Shown piece by piece: positions 18,209-27,037 of a DNA stretch of 64,000 nt. The position numbers and the translations under genes were made by a program. The stretch comes from Methylophilus medardicus (GTDB lineage: Bacteria > Pseudomonadota > Gammaproteobacteria > Burkholderiales > Methylophilaceae). Numbering within the stretch: the stretch's first letter is position 1; each line of letters begins with the position of its first letter. The notes beneath the pieces were generated by a model that was not told the DNA's origin, did not search any database, and saw nothing but the letters and a program-made list of their open reading frames with translations. The DNA lies in contig NZ_CP040948.1 of the NCBI RefSeq assembly GCF_006363955.1, positions 1,054,001 through 1,118,000 of the forward strand. Reading direction: 5' to 3'.

Positions 18209-18281
18209 GAGGGAGGAGAAGTTAGCTTTGGAGAAGCTTAATTAGATATAAGCATCTTCTGTGCCAGCTCCCTCTTTTTTT
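18209..18281 (+). ncRNA. Candidate small structured RNA with its own terminator-like end
   Basis: Between the convergent orn and glgA genes a 73-base segment folds as a three-part structure. A perfect 7-bp closing stem pairs GAGGGAG (18209-18215) with CTCCCTC (18268-18274). A 5-bp stem pairs AGAAG (18217-18221) with CTTCT (18256-18260). A 5-bp hairpin AGCTT/AAGCT (18224-18238) lies inside. Seven T residues (18275-18281) follow the closing stem, as at the end of an sRNA or terminator. The 5' part carries a Shine-Dalgarno-like GGGAGGAG and the 3' part its complement. It could be the orn mRNA terminator or an independent sRNA; no family is recognised. Confidence 0.45.
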
Positions 18282-18307
18282 AACCTAAAATTCTTAAGTG
18301 TTTGTTT

Positions 18308-19759
18308 TTAAACAGACATCACATTTTTGTATAGCGACAAATAGTGTTTTGCACTGGTTTGCCAGCTCACATCTTGTTGCATGGCTTGTGTTTGCAACTG
18401 TTTCCACTGACGAGAATTGGCATAAATCTGTATGGCTTGCTGTAAGGTGACCAAAAGTGTCGATGGATGATTGTCTGCCATTACTAAGCCGGTCATCGTT
18501 TTTGGCAGTTTACCGTCTGCACCCATGGTGCCGCCATGCACCGAGTCTGCCAGACCGCCTGTGTTTGCAACCACGGGAATCGTACCGTAGCGCAAACCAT
18601 ACATCTGATTTAAACCGCATGGCTCAAACCGCGACGGCATGACAAAAATGTCCGCCCCCGCCATGATGCGATGCGATAGTGGTTCGTTATAGCCAATGGT
18701 GACCGCGACTTGCCCTGGGTATTGTTGCATCAAGGTTAGATACTGTTGTTCCATCGCGGGCTCACCGCTGCCCAGCACCACCAGCTGGCAGCCTGCAGTG
18801 AGCAGTGGATCAACGATCTCAATCAGCATGTCCAGACCTTTCTGGTGCGTGAGCCGACTGACTACACCAAGAAGTGGGGCGTCGCCGATAGGCTGCAATC
18901 CGAGCTCGACCTGCAAGGCCTGCTTGACTAGCGTTTTATTGCTGAGTTGCTTCACTTGAAAGTGGGCCGATAAAAAAGGATCCGTAGCGGGATCCCACAC
19001 CTGTGTATCAATTCCATTCAAAATGCCGACCAAATCTTGCGCTCTGTGCTGCAATAAACCCTGAAAGCCGAAACCGAATTGCTCGGTTTGAATTTCTTGC
19101 GCATACGTAGGGCTGACCGTTGCAAGGGCATCTGCGTAGTACAAACCGGCTTTCATAAACGAAAGATGACCATAAAACTCATAACCCGCAGGTTGAAAGT
19201 CCTGCTCGCTTAAGGTCAGACGCATGCGCCAATCCGCATGAAAGTTGCCTTGAAATGCCAAATTATGAATGCTGAATACCGATTTTGCAGCGCTTGAAAA
19301 CTGCCGCAAATAATAGGGCGTCAACCCCGTTTGCCAATCGTTGCAGTGCACCAAGTCAGGTTGCCATGATTGCAAGGTGTTGGGTACCGACAGCATGGCC
19401 GCGACTTTAGAAAGCACGCCAAAGCGTAAGGGGTTGTCTTGCCATTCACCCTGCTGCGGATGATGGTAAGGACCACCTTCGCGATCGTACAACGCCGGGT
19501 AATCAATCAAAAGAAGCGGGAGTTGGGTGCCGGGGAGGGTAGTTTGATAAATGTCGCAACGAATGTCGTGGAATACTTGTAATGAGCCTAACAACCTTGG
19601 CGCATGACATTGCGCCATGATGCCTCGGTAGGCCGGCAACAATATCTGAATATCAAGCCCGACGCTAGTGAGTGCTGCGGGTAAGGCGCCACTAACATCT
19701 GCCAAGCCTCCGGTTTTGATTAATGGGAAAATTTCTGAGGTAACAAATAATAAACGCAA
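18308..19759 (-). CDS. glgA: Glycogen synthase
   Basis: A 483-residue GT5 glycosyltransferase that extends alpha-1,4-glucan from ADP-glucose. The ADP-glucose site KTGGLADVSGALP is at residues 15-27. C-terminal GT-B motifs include GVVSRLTHQKGLDML and the catalytic region PSRFEPCGLNQMYGLRYGT. Length matches the bacterial family. No glgC, glgB or glgP lies nearby, so the rest of the pathway is elsewhere. It is divergent from crcB and ends at the terminator near 18187. Confidence 0.96.
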   Translation of the reverse strand: MRLLFVTSEIFPLIKTGGLADVSGALPAALTSVGLDIQILLPAYRGIMAQCHAPRLLGSLQVFHDIRCDIYQTTLPGTQLPLLLIDYPALYDREGGPYHHPQQGEWQDNPLRFGVLSKVAAMLSVPNTLQSWQPDLVHCNDWQTGLTPYYLRQFSSAAKSVFSIHNLAFQGNFHADWRMRLTLSEQDFQPAGYEFYGHLSFMKAGLYYADALATVSPTYAQEIQTEQFGFGFQGLLQHRAQDLVGILNGIDTQVWDPATDPFLSAHFQVKQLSNKTLVKQALQVELGLQPIGDAPLLGVVSRLTHQKGLDMLIEIVDPLLTAGCQLVVLGSGEPAMEQQYLTLMQQYPGQVAVTIGYNEPLSHRIMAGADIFVMPSRFEPCGLNQMYGLRYGTIPVVANTGGLADSVHGGTMGADGKLPKTMTGLVMADNHPSTLLVTLQQAIQIYANSRQWKQLQTQAMQQDVSWQTSAKHYLSLYKNVMSV

Positions 19760-19785
19760 GGGAATCTCTTTAAATCAACGGGAGG

Positions 19786-19813
19786 TTGGCACAAGGCTTT
19801 TTAAACTTATGAT
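19786..19813 (+). promoter_or_regulatory. Candidate sigma-70 promoter of crcB
   Basis: TTGGCA (19786-19791) and TATGAT (19808-19813) are separated by 16 bases, close to the sigma-70 consensus, and lie 35 bases before the crcB ATG. A GAAGGA ribosome site follows at about 19834-19839. I saw nothing resembling a fluoride riboswitch in the short leader. Confidence 0.55.
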
Positions 19814-19847
19814 ACATTGCCTGCTATTGTTTTAGAAGGACATTCAA

Positions 19848-20222
19848 ATGAAATCTTGGCTCATGGTTGGTTTGGGTTCAGCATTAGGTGCTTGGGCACG
19901 CTGGGGGTTATCCACTTGGTTAAACCCGATTGGGATGATTCCCTTAGGCACGCTGATGGCAAACGCGGTGGGTGGATTTTTAATGGGCATCGCTTTGGCC
20001 TTGTTTCAGACCATGCCACAACTTTCCCATGAGTGGCGCTTGTTTATCGCGATGGGTTTTTTGGGCGGTTTAACCACTTTTTCTACTTTTTCGGCACAAG
20101 CATTTGTGTTGTTACAAAAGCAAGCTTATGTATGGGCCGGCGTGCATATTTTTACCCATGTCGTGGTGTCCATTTTACTTACCATCATTGGCTATTGGTG
20201 TGTGATCCGTTGGCAAGCTTAA
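19848..20222 (+). CDS. crcB: Fluoride ion exporter CrcB (Fluc)
   Basis: A 124-residue, four-helix membrane protein forming a dimeric fluoride channel that lowers cytoplasmic fluoride. Family motifs are plain: GSALGAWARWG near the N-terminus, GTLMANAVGGFLMG in the second helix, and GFLGGLTTFSTFSAQ, which holds the pore phenylalanines and the central sodium site. It is a single gene with its own promoter and a shared terminator with rne. Confidence 0.96.
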   Translation: MKSWLMVGLGSALGAWARWGLSTWLNPIGMIPLGTLMANAVGGFLMGIALALFQTMPQLSHEWRLFIAMGFLGGLTTFSTFSAQAFVLLQKQAYVWAGVHIFTHVVVSILLTIIGYWCVIRWQA

Positions 20223-20267
20223 TATACAGAAAATGAAGCATGTGCAATTAATAAAACAGGTGCACAC

Positions 20268-20316
20268 AAAAAAAGAGGACCCGCAAAAAAAGAGGACCCT
20301 TAGGTCCTCTTTTATT
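20268..20316. terminator. Bidirectional, partly duplicated terminator between crcB and rne
   Basis: The core hairpin is AGAGGACC/GGTCCTCT (20291-20310) with a CTTA loop. The 15-base unit of seven A residues plus GAGGACCC occurs twice in tandem (20268-20282 and 20285-20299), so the single GGTCCTC arm can pair with either copy. Read on the minus strand, rne transcripts meet two successive 3' arms, each followed by seven T residues. Confidence 0.85.
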
Positions 20317-20337
20317 TTGTGACCAGCAAACGAGTCA

Positions 20338-23034
20338 CTATTCTTTCTGTGTTTCAACCATCACCAGACTTGGCTCCGTGGCGGCGGCTTCGTCTTTTTT
20401 CCACTTGGCTGCATTGCGCGGTTTTTTCGCTTTTGCAGGTGCGTCAGTGGCGGCTGCAGTAGGCTCGGATTTGGTCTCAACCAATTGAATGCCTGCATCA
20501 TTCGCAGTATTCGCGACCTTGGCAGCCGGTTTGCGTTTGCGTGCTGGTTTTTTCTGGCTTGTGTCTGCAGGCGCCAGCGTTTCTGTGCTAGTGGATTCGA
20601 CAGCAATGACCTTGGCAGCGGTTTCGACGAGTTCGATGGCTGGTGTGTTGCCATCTTCAGCGCTACGTTTACCTTTTGCTTTGCTGGTTTTGCCACCACG
20701 TGAACGACCGCGTGGTGCTTTTTCCGGCGTAGGGTCAGCCTCAGTATTTGACTGCGCTGTCTCAGCGCGCTCATTGCTGGAAGTGGCCACCTCGTTTGCT
20801 ACTGCAGGCTCGCTGAGGGTTTTCGGCGCTGTGTCAACATTCGTCGGCGTTACAACTACTGGCGCACTCTCCGCCAGCACAGGTGGTGTGGCTACAGCGG
20901 TCGTTGTGTCAATGCTGGCAGCGACTTGGTTCACTGACTCATCATTTGTTTGCGTTTGACCTTCTTCACGAGGGCGACGATCTCGGCGGCCATGGCGATT
21001 GCGGCGGTTACCACGCTCACCACGCTCTTGCTTTTGATCACCTACTTGAGTGGTTAATACAGCCTGATTGGCATCAGCTTTGTTATTGTCCGCCACCGGC
21101 TGGCGATCCTGCTTTTCTTTTTGTGCAGGTTTTTCATGCTGTTGACGTTCCTGACGCGGTTTATTCGCGTTGGTATCCTGCGCATCTCTGGCCGGACGCT
21201 CACCGGCAGGGCGATCGTTACGGTCTTGTGGGCGCTCGCGCTGGCGGTCACGGCGATTACGGTTTTTATTACGGTCGCGGTGCTGTTCTTTCGATTCGCG
21301 TGCGGGTTTTTCAACTGGCGCTACAACTTCTTTTTCTTCAAGGCCTAACCAAGATTTGATGACGCCAAAGAAAGATTTTTTAGCTTCAACGACTGGAACA
21401 ACCACTGGTTTCTCTTCGACAATCGGTGCTGCAGTCGCAGGGGTAATGCCCTTAACCACGGCTTCAACCTTCGCCGGGGGAGCCGCTTCATTCAGACTGT
21501 GTTGATAATCAGATTCGCTTGGTAGGTCTACCATTTTGTAGCTGGCCTGCATGGTATCTTCATTCACATCATCCAGACGAATGCGCAAAATATTGTAATT
21601 TGGCGTCTCGAGATGGATGTTTGGAATCAGCACGACTTCGACACCAGTGCGTTGCTCGATCTTGTGGATGTCCGCGCGTTTTTCGTTGAGTAAGAAGGTG
21701 GCGGCTTCAACAGGCAATTGCACCTGAATAATGGCGCTATTTTCTTTCATGGCTTCTTCTTGCGTAATCCGAAGAATGTGCAAAGCCGTAGACTCAATGC
21801 CACGAATATGGCCCGTGCCGTTACAACGCGGGCAGGTCATGTGATTGGTTTCGCCAAGGCTTGGGCGCAAGCGCTGACGTGACAACTCTAACAGGCCAAA
21901 ACGCGAAATTTTGCCCATTTGCACACGTGCGCGATCATGATGCAACGCATCACGCAGCGCGTTTTCAACCTCACGCTGATTGCGTTGGTTTTCCATGTCG
22001 ATAAAGTCGATCACGACCAAGCCACCAAGGTCACGCAGACGCATCTGGCGTGCGACTTCTTCAGCGGCCTCTAAGTTGGTGTTGAAGGCTGTTTGTTCAA
22101 TATCCGCGCCTTTGATGGAGCGGCCGGAGTTGACGTCGATTGAAACCAAGGCTTCGGTATGGTCAATCACAATCGCGCCGCCTGAAGGCAGACGCACTTC
22201 ACGCGCAAAGGCAGATTCAATCTGATGTTCGATCTGAAAGCGTGAGAAGAGGGGGATTTCGTCTTGGTAAAGCTTGACGCGGGTGACATTGCCAGGCATC
22301 ACGTGGTTCATGAACTGTAAAGCTTGCTCATGCACATCTGCCGTATCGATGAGGATTTCGCCAATATCCGCGCTGAAGTAATCACGGATAGCACGAATGA
22401 CCAAGCTGCTTTCTTGGTAGATCAGATATGCGCCCGGCTGAAAATTAGAGGCATCCTCAATGGCTTGCCATAGTTGGGACAAGTAATTCAAATCCCATTG
22501 CAATTCTTCAGCATTGCGGCCAATACCAGCGGTGCGCGCAATGATGCTCATGCCATTTGGCACTTCAAGTTGGGCCATCGTGTCACGCAATTCGTTGCGC
22601 TCTTCACCCTCTACGCGGCGCGAAACACCACCGCCACGCGGGTTGTTAGGCATCAGTACCAGATAACGGCCGGCGAGTGAGATGAATGTTGTCAGGGCAG
22701 CGCCTTTGCTGCCACGCTCGTCTTTATCTACTTGGACAATGACTTCTTGACCTTCTTTGATCACGTCTTGAATACGGGCGCGACCTTCAGGCTTGTCCTG
22801 AAAATAGCTGCGGGCGATTTCCTTAAAAGGCAAAAAGCCGTGTCTGTCAGTACCATAGTCGACAAACGCGGCTTCGAGAGAGGGTTCAATGCGGGTGATG
22901 ACCCCTTTGTAGATATTACTTTTTCGCTGTTCTTTGCCAGCGTGTTCAATATCCAGGTCGATGAGTTTTTGTCCATCAACAATCGCAACACGCAATTCTT
23001 CAGATTGCGTTGCGTTAAACAACATTCTTTTCAT
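20338..23034 (-). CDS. rne: Ribonuclease E
   Basis: An 898-residue endoribonuclease, core of the RNA degradosome. An S1 domain lies at about residues 38-118 (KGVITRIEPSLEAAFVDYG). The DNase I-like catalytic domain holds metal-binding Asp residues in SIDVNSGRSIKG and VVIDFIDMENQRN. The zinc-link CPRCNGTGH dimerises it. From about residue 500 on, the protein is low-complexity. It contains an Arg/Asp/Asn-rich RNA-binding stretch (DRNKNRNRRDRQRERPQDR), followed by long Ala/Glu/Thr/Lys-rich scaffold sequence. A segment FFGVIKSWLGLEEKE near 555 is a plausible amphipathic membrane-anchoring helix. The leader upstream is long (about 600 bases to rluC), consistent with the autoregulated leaders known for rne. 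Confidence 0.96.
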   Translation of the reverse strand: MKRMLFNATQSEELRVAIVDGQKLIDLDIEHAGKEQRKSNIYKGVITRIEPSLEAAFVDYGTDRHGFLPFKEIARSYFQDKPEGRARIQDVIKEGQEVIVQVDKDERGSKGAALTTFISLAGRYLVLMPNNPRGGGVSRRVEGEERNELRDTMAQLEVPNGMSIIARTAGIGRNAEELQWDLNYLSQLWQAIEDASNFQPGAYLIYQESSLVIRAIRDYFSADIGEILIDTADVHEQALQFMNHVMPGNVTRVKLYQDEIPLFSRFQIEHQIESAFAREVRLPSGGAIVIDHTEALVSIDVNSGRSIKGADIEQTAFNTNLEAAEEVARQMRLRDLGGLVVIDFIDMENQRNQREVENALRDALHHDRARVQMGKISRFGLLELSRQRLRPSLGETNHMTCPRCNGTGHIRGIESTALHILRITQEEAMKENSAIIQVQLPVEAATFLLNEKRADIHKIEQRTGVEVVLIPNIHLETPNYNILRIRLDDVNEDTMQASYKMVDLPSESDYQHSLNEAAPPAKVEAVVKGITPATAAPIVEEKPVVVPVVEAKKSFFGVIKSWLGLEEKEVVAPVEKPARESKEQHRDRNKNRNRRDRQRERPQDRNDRPAGERPARDAQDTNANKPRQERQQHEKPAQKEKQDRQPVADNNKADANQAVLTTQVGDQKQERGERGNRRNRHGRRDRRPREEGQTQTNDESVNQVAASIDTTTAVATPPVLAESAPVVVTPTNVDTAPKTLSEPAVANEVATSSNERAETAQSNTEADPTPEKAPRGRSRGGKTSKAKGKRSAEDGNTPAIELVETAAKVIAVESTSTETLAPADTSQKKPARKRKPAAKVANTANDAGIQLVETKSEPTAAATDAPAKAKKPRNAAKWKKDEAAATEPSLVMVETQKE

Positions 23035-23649
23035 GTAGGGCTCCTAATCGAAGCCACAGAATAGCCATGAGCGCAGGGCGGGCCAAGGTTGTGAATCAAC
23101 CACCAGAAATTAACGGGAGGGATTGTGTAATGGCTTTTGCGTTGCTAGCCACGGGCAATCAGCACAACGTGGCAGCCTCAAAATACACAATGTTGAGCAC
23201 CGCAAAGCAGCATACACTGCATACCGGTCACTCGATTTCTGCAAGGGGGCAGTGAGTGCATGGCAGATGACTAAACATCTGTCTTATCCATCGCGTTTGA
23301 CTGCAAAAATAAAACCCTAAACAGAGGGTAATTTCGTTAAAATTCGGGTTTGGCAAACGCCGAGCTCATTTCTTTGTTTATTCTGCGTGAGCTTCGCGTT
23401 AAATCATTTCAAATTAATTATCGCTACTTGATGGCGAGCGGTATTCACCAAAATTTTTTTGATTCTGAGTGCAGATCCGAACCTCAATGTTGGGGCTCGA
23501 CTTGCCAGGGTGTACGATCGACGAGAATATCGCGATGGTTATCTTGAATTCGGCATTGCGATGTTGTTGCGATTGCCGGGAAGACCGCTGATTCAGAATC
23601 TCGACAGTATATCTATAAGTCTTAATAAAGCAAAGCACGACCTGCAACT
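23035..23649. other. 615-base intergenic region between divergent rne and rluC
   Basis: No convincing gene was found here. Short reading frames (up to 65 codons) lack ribosome sites and recognisable products. It must hold the promoters of rne and rluC, and probably a structured rne leader. An 8-bp inverted repeat GATTCTGA (23461-23468) / TCAGAATC (23593-23600) encloses about 124 bases. The rne ribosome site AGGAG (on the minus strand, 23039-23043) precedes its ATG. Confidence 0.6.
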
Positions 23650-24756
23650 ATGACCTCATCAGCGCACACTCCGTCAATATCGCTCGCAAGCACGCCCACA
23701 ACGCATGAGGCCGACGCACGTCCCGCCAGTGATCGCGTGACCTATTTGCAGGTTGATGATGCCTCAGAAACCCAACGCATCGATAATTATCTGGCCAAGG
23801 TGCTCAAGGGCGTGCCTAAAAATCATATTTATCGCATTTTGCGCAGCGGCGAAGTGCGCGTGAATAAAAAACGTGTCGATGCGGAGTATCGATTACAAAT
23901 CGGGGATGAGGTCCGTGTGCCACCTATCCGCGTGGCAGAAGCGGCGGCCAAGCCCGCCCCATCAGGCACGAGAGCGAAACTTGCTGATCATGTCATTTAT
24001 GAAGACGATGCCATGCTGGCTTTGAATAAGCCTGCTGGGATGGCGGTACACGGTGGCAGCGGCATTAGTTTAGGCGTGATCGAGCAACTACGTCTCGAAC
24101 GACCACAAGCCAAGTTTCTGGAGCTGGTGCATCGACTAGACCGCGAAACTTCTGGGGTGTTGATGATTGCCAAAAAACGCTCGGCATTAACGGCGTTGCA
24201 CGAGGCCATGCGTCACCACCAGATGGATAAGCGTTATTTGATGGTCGTGCAAGGGCATTGGCAAGAAGCCAGGCGCAAAGTCACGCTCGATTTACAAAAG
24301 TTTGTCACCGAAAGTGGCGAACGGCGCGTCAAAGTGGTGGATGAACCGCTACTCAGTAGTGAACCCGGCGGCAGAAAGTCACTCAAAGCCAGTGGTTTTG
24401 TGGCGCAAAGACATGCAGCCAAAGGCCGCTTTGAAGTAGAAACACAAACCTCTGAAACCTGGTTCTACTTACAAGAGTCGTGGGCAAATTTTAGTTTTCT
24501 ACAGGCCAAGTTAATTACCGGCCGCACGCATCAGTTGCGTGTGCAACTCTCGCATTTGGGTTTTCCGATTTTGGGGGATGACAAATACGGCGATTTTGCT
24601 TTGAACAAACAACTGAATAAACAAGGCCTAAAACGCATGTTTTTGCACTCCAGTGAGACGCGCATTGCGCATCCATTGTCTGGCGAACCCTTGCATTTAG
24701 TGGCGCCATTGCCGGAAGAGTTGACGCATTTTTTGCAGCAACAGCGCAATCGTTAA
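23650..24756 (+). CDS. rluC: 23S rRNA pseudouridine synthase RluC
   Basis: A 368-residue RluA-family enzyme making pseudouridines in 23S rRNA (955, 2504 and 2580 in E. coli). The N-terminal S4 RNA-binding domain covers about residues 35-95 (QRIDNYLAKVLKGVPKNHIYRILRSG in part). The catalytic Asp lies in LVHRLDRETSGVLMIAK, and the uridine-binding region in ITGRTHQLRVQLSHLGFPILGDDKYG. The first 30 residues are low-complexity Ser/Thr/Ala, so an internal start is possible, but no better-placed ribosome site was seen. It leads the rluC-HAD-Rieske-sppA run, a common betaproteobacterial order that supports RluC over RluD. Confidence 0.94.
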   Translation: MTSSAHTPSISLASTPTTHEADARPASDRVTYLQVDDASETQRIDNYLAKVLKGVPKNHIYRILRSGEVRVNKKRVDAEYRLQIGDEVRVPPIRVAEAAAKPAPSGTRAKLADHVIYEDDAMLALNKPAGMAVHGGSGISLGVIEQLRLERPQAKFLELVHRLDRETSGVLMIAKKRSALTALHEAMRHHQMDKRYLMVVQGHWQEARRKVTLDLQKFVTESGERRVKVVDEPLLSSEPGGRKSLKASGFVAQRHAAKGRFEVETQTSETWFYLQESWANFSFLQAKLITGRTHQLRVQLSHLGFPILGDDKYGDFALNKQLNKQGLKRMFLHSSETRIAHPLSGEPLHLVAPLPEELTHFLQQQRNR

Positions 24757-24826
24757 CGTTATGTTTATGCATGTGGCCAAGTAAGCGCAGTCTGGATAAG
24801 TTCTACTATTTTAAGAAAGTCAGTCA

Positions 24827-25480
24827 TTGAAACAATTTGATTTAATCGTATGGGATTGGGATGGCACGGTTGCGGATTCCACTGGCTTGATATCACAGGC
24901 TTTGATTCAAGCGGCGCAGGAGGCTGGTTTGCCTGAATTAAGCGAATCGCGGGCACGTAGCATCATCGGTCTTGGTTTACGGGAGTCTATACAAGTGTTG
25001 TTTGGCGACATTCCAGCCTCTCAAGCGCAAGCACTGGCAACCCATTACCAGCGTAACTATTACGCCAATGAAAATAATATTCTGTTGTTTGCAGGCATTG
25101 CGGAGACCATTGTTGCTTTGTCCAAAAAAGGGATCAAACTGGCAGTAGCGACTGGAAAAGGCCGACGTGGCCTGAATACAGCACTACAACAATCTGGTCT
25201 GGCAAAATATTTTCATGCCACGAAAACCGTGGATGAATGCTTTTCTAAGCCACATCCGCAAATGCTAGATGAACTGATGGATGAGTTGGTCGCTATGCCA
25301 GCGCGCACGCTCATGATCGGTGATTCGCAATATGATTTGCAAATGGGGAAAAACGCGGGTGTCATGACGGCGGCAGTCAGTTATGGATCACAAACAGCCG
25401 CACATTTATCGCAGTATTCGCCTGATTATCTGTTTGATGATGTGGCAACATTAAGCGCTTGGTTGTTGGAGCAAACATGA
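24827..25480 (+). CDS. HAD-superfamily hydrolase, phosphoglycolate phosphatase-like
   Basis: A 217-residue HAD phosphatase. Motif I is WDWDGTVADST with the nucleophilic Asp, motif II lies in LAVATGKGRRGLN, the motif III lysine is in FSKPHPQML, and motif IV is MIGDSQYDLQMGKNAG. The cap is alpha-helical (subfamily IA), as in Gph. It starts with TTG at 24827. Its stop overlaps the start of the Rieske gene (ATGA), so the two are coupled. The substrate is not determined; phosphoglycolate is the default family guess. Confidence 0.9.
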   Translation: MKQFDLIVWDWDGTVADSTGLISQALIQAAQEAGLPELSESRARSIIGLGLRESIQVLFGDIPASQAQALATHYQRNYYANENNILLFAGIAETIVALSKKGIKLAVATGKGRRGLNTALQQSGLAKYFHATKTVDECFSKPHPQMLDELMDELVAMPARTLMIGDSQYDLQMGKNAGVMTAAVSYGSQTAAHLSQYSPDYLFDDVATLSAWLLEQT

Positions 25481-25827
25481 GCGACGGTGTGATCACTTTT
25501 AACAGCAGTGACTTACATGAAAAAGGCGATGGCTTGCGTTTTGCCATGCCAGCCTTAGGCCCACATGCCACCGGCTTTTTGCTGCGGTTTGAGGGCAAGC
25601 CCTATGCTTATGTCAATCGTTGCGCTCATGTGCCTGTCGAACTTGACTGGGAGCATGGTAAGTTTTTTAATATGACCCAAGAGTGGATTATTTGCGCAAC
25701 GCATGGCGCGATGTATGCCCCGCAGACGGGTCATTGTGTCGTCGGACCTTGTCAGGGTAAACGTTTATCCCCCATCCCTGTTTCGGAAAGTGAGGGTGTG
25801 GTGACCGTGCATCTGGATCAGTTTTAA
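25477..25827 (+). CDS. Rieske [2Fe-2S] domain protein
   Basis: A 116-residue soluble ferredoxin-like protein. The cluster ligands are Cys/His in RCAHVPVELDW and Cys/His in CATHGAMYAP, the C-x-H ... C-x-x-H Rieske pattern. The start at 25477 overlaps the preceding stop as ATGA and is preferred over an in-frame GTG-type start at 25459 inside the upstream gene. It sits between a HAD phosphatase and sppA, a conserved neighbourhood, but the electron partner is unknown. Confidence 0.92.
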   Translation: MSDGVITFNSSDLHEKGDGLRFAMPALGPHATGFLLRFEGKPYAYVNRCAHVPVELDWEHGKFFNMTQEWIICATHGAMYAPQTGHCVVGPCQGKRLSPIPVSESEGVVTVHLDQF

Positions 25828-25936
25828 GGGTTGCCTTGGGTCAATTGTTTATCGGCCTTGCAAGGGCGACAAGTAAATCCATTGCAAGCCGCTGAAAGTT
25901 GTTAGAATCGCTAAAATTATTGACGAAAGTGAAGTT

Positions 25937-26917
25937 ATGCAAGAAGAAAATTCGCAGTCATCTGCACCAGTGCAAAACGGTCAAAGCCCGGATTGGGCAA
26001 TGCGGACGGTAGAAAAAATTGCCTTGGCAGGGTTGCAAGAGCAAAAAACGGCTAGACGCTGGTCAGTATTGTTCAAGTCACTGACTTTTATTTATCTATT
26101 TTTCTTGTTGATGATGTTTTTGGGCTGGGTCGGGCAAAACAAGAATGCCTCCACTGCGCACACTGCTTTGATTGATCTCTCCGGGGTGATTGAAGCCGGT
26201 GGTCAGGTGAATGCCGACGCGGTGATCAGTAGCCTAAACGATGCTTACGACAACAAAGGTACCAAGGGCATTATTTTGCGCATTAACAGCCCAGGCGGCA
26301 GTCCAGTGCAAGCCGGGATTATCAATGACGAAATTCATCGGCAACGCAAATTACATCCCGATATTCCTGTGTATGCGGTGGTAGAGGATATTTGTGCTTC
26401 TGGCGGCTACTACATTGCGGTGGCGGCTGATAAGATTTTTGTCGATAAAGCCAGTATTGTGGGCTCGATCGGTGTATTGATGGATGGTTACGGTTTCACC
26501 GAAGTCATGAAAAAAGTTGGGGTTGAGCGTCGTTTGTTGACCGCGGGTGCGAACAAAGGCATGTTAGACCCATTTTCACCAGTGAATCCAAAACAACAGG
26601 CTTTCGCGCAAACCATGCTTGACCAGATCCATCAGCAATTCATTACGGTGGTGCGCCAAGGCCGAGGTAACCGCTTGAAAGAGACCGAAGAGACCTTCAG
26701 TGGCCTGTTTTGGAACGGCGAAGAAAGTATTAAATTGGGCTTGGCAGATGCGCAGGGCAGTGCCGAATATGTGGCGCGTGAAGTGATCAAAGAGTCTGAG
26801 ATCGTCGATTTTACTTATCAAGAAACCGTGGTCGATCGCTTTGCTAAGAGACTGGGTGCCAGCATGGCGCAACAGCTTGGAGTGAGTGGCAAGAACCTGT
26901 TGCCAACACTGCGCTAA
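25937..26917 (+). CDS. sppA: Signal peptide peptidase SppA (S49 family)
   Basis: A 326-residue single-domain S49 protease anchored by one helix at about residues 45-66. The catalytic Ser is probably Ser155 in CASGGYYIAVAADK and the general-base Lys is Lys208 in TAGANKGMLDPFSP. ILRINSPGGSPVQAG forms the oxyanion region. It digests cleaved signal peptides and some membrane proteins on the periplasmic side. About 110 bases separate it from the Rieske gene; a terminator follows it. Confidence 0.93.
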   Translation: MQEENSQSSAPVQNGQSPDWAMRTVEKIALAGLQEQKTARRWSVLFKSLTFIYLFFLLMMFLGWVGQNKNASTAHTALIDLSGVIEAGGQVNADAVISSLNDAYDNKGTKGIILRINSPGGSPVQAGIINDEIHRQRKLHPDIPVYAVVEDICASGGYYIAVAADKIFVDKASIVGSIGVLMDGYGFTEVMKKVGVERRLLTAGANKGMLDPFSPVNPKQQAFAQTMLDQIHQQFITVVRQGRGNRLKETEETFSGLFWNGEESIKLGLADAQGSAEYVAREVIKESEIVDFTYQETVVDRFAKRLGASMAQQLGVSGKNLLPTLR

Positions 26918-26933
26918 TCGCCGTTGATTGGAA

Positions 26934-26962
26934 TAAAAAAGGGACTCAGGGTCCCTTTTTTT
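26934..26962. terminator. Bidirectional terminator between sppA and der
   Basis: Stem GGGAC/GTCCC (26941-26955) flanked by A6 and T7 tracts that extend the pairing. It lies 17 bases after the sppA stop and about 75 bases past the der stop on the other strand. Confidence 0.85.
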
Positions 26963-27037
26963 ATTCCATTGACGCTTCTATGACTTAGTCTGTACTAAGG
27001 CTGCAGGGCCAAAAAGCCACACTCACAAATAAATGAT

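Noticed and set aside
19760-19847. Fluoride riboswitch before crcB
   Set aside because: The leader is only about 30 bases after the likely promoter and lacks the conserved riboswitch core.
20489-20959. 156-codon plus-strand reading frame
   Set aside because: Lies opposite the low-complexity C-terminal part of rne; its composition reflects that repeat-like sequence.
23350-23653. Two 64-65-codon frames in the rne-rluC gap
   Set aside because: No ribosome sites, mutual overlap and no recognisable domain. Better explained as leader DNA.
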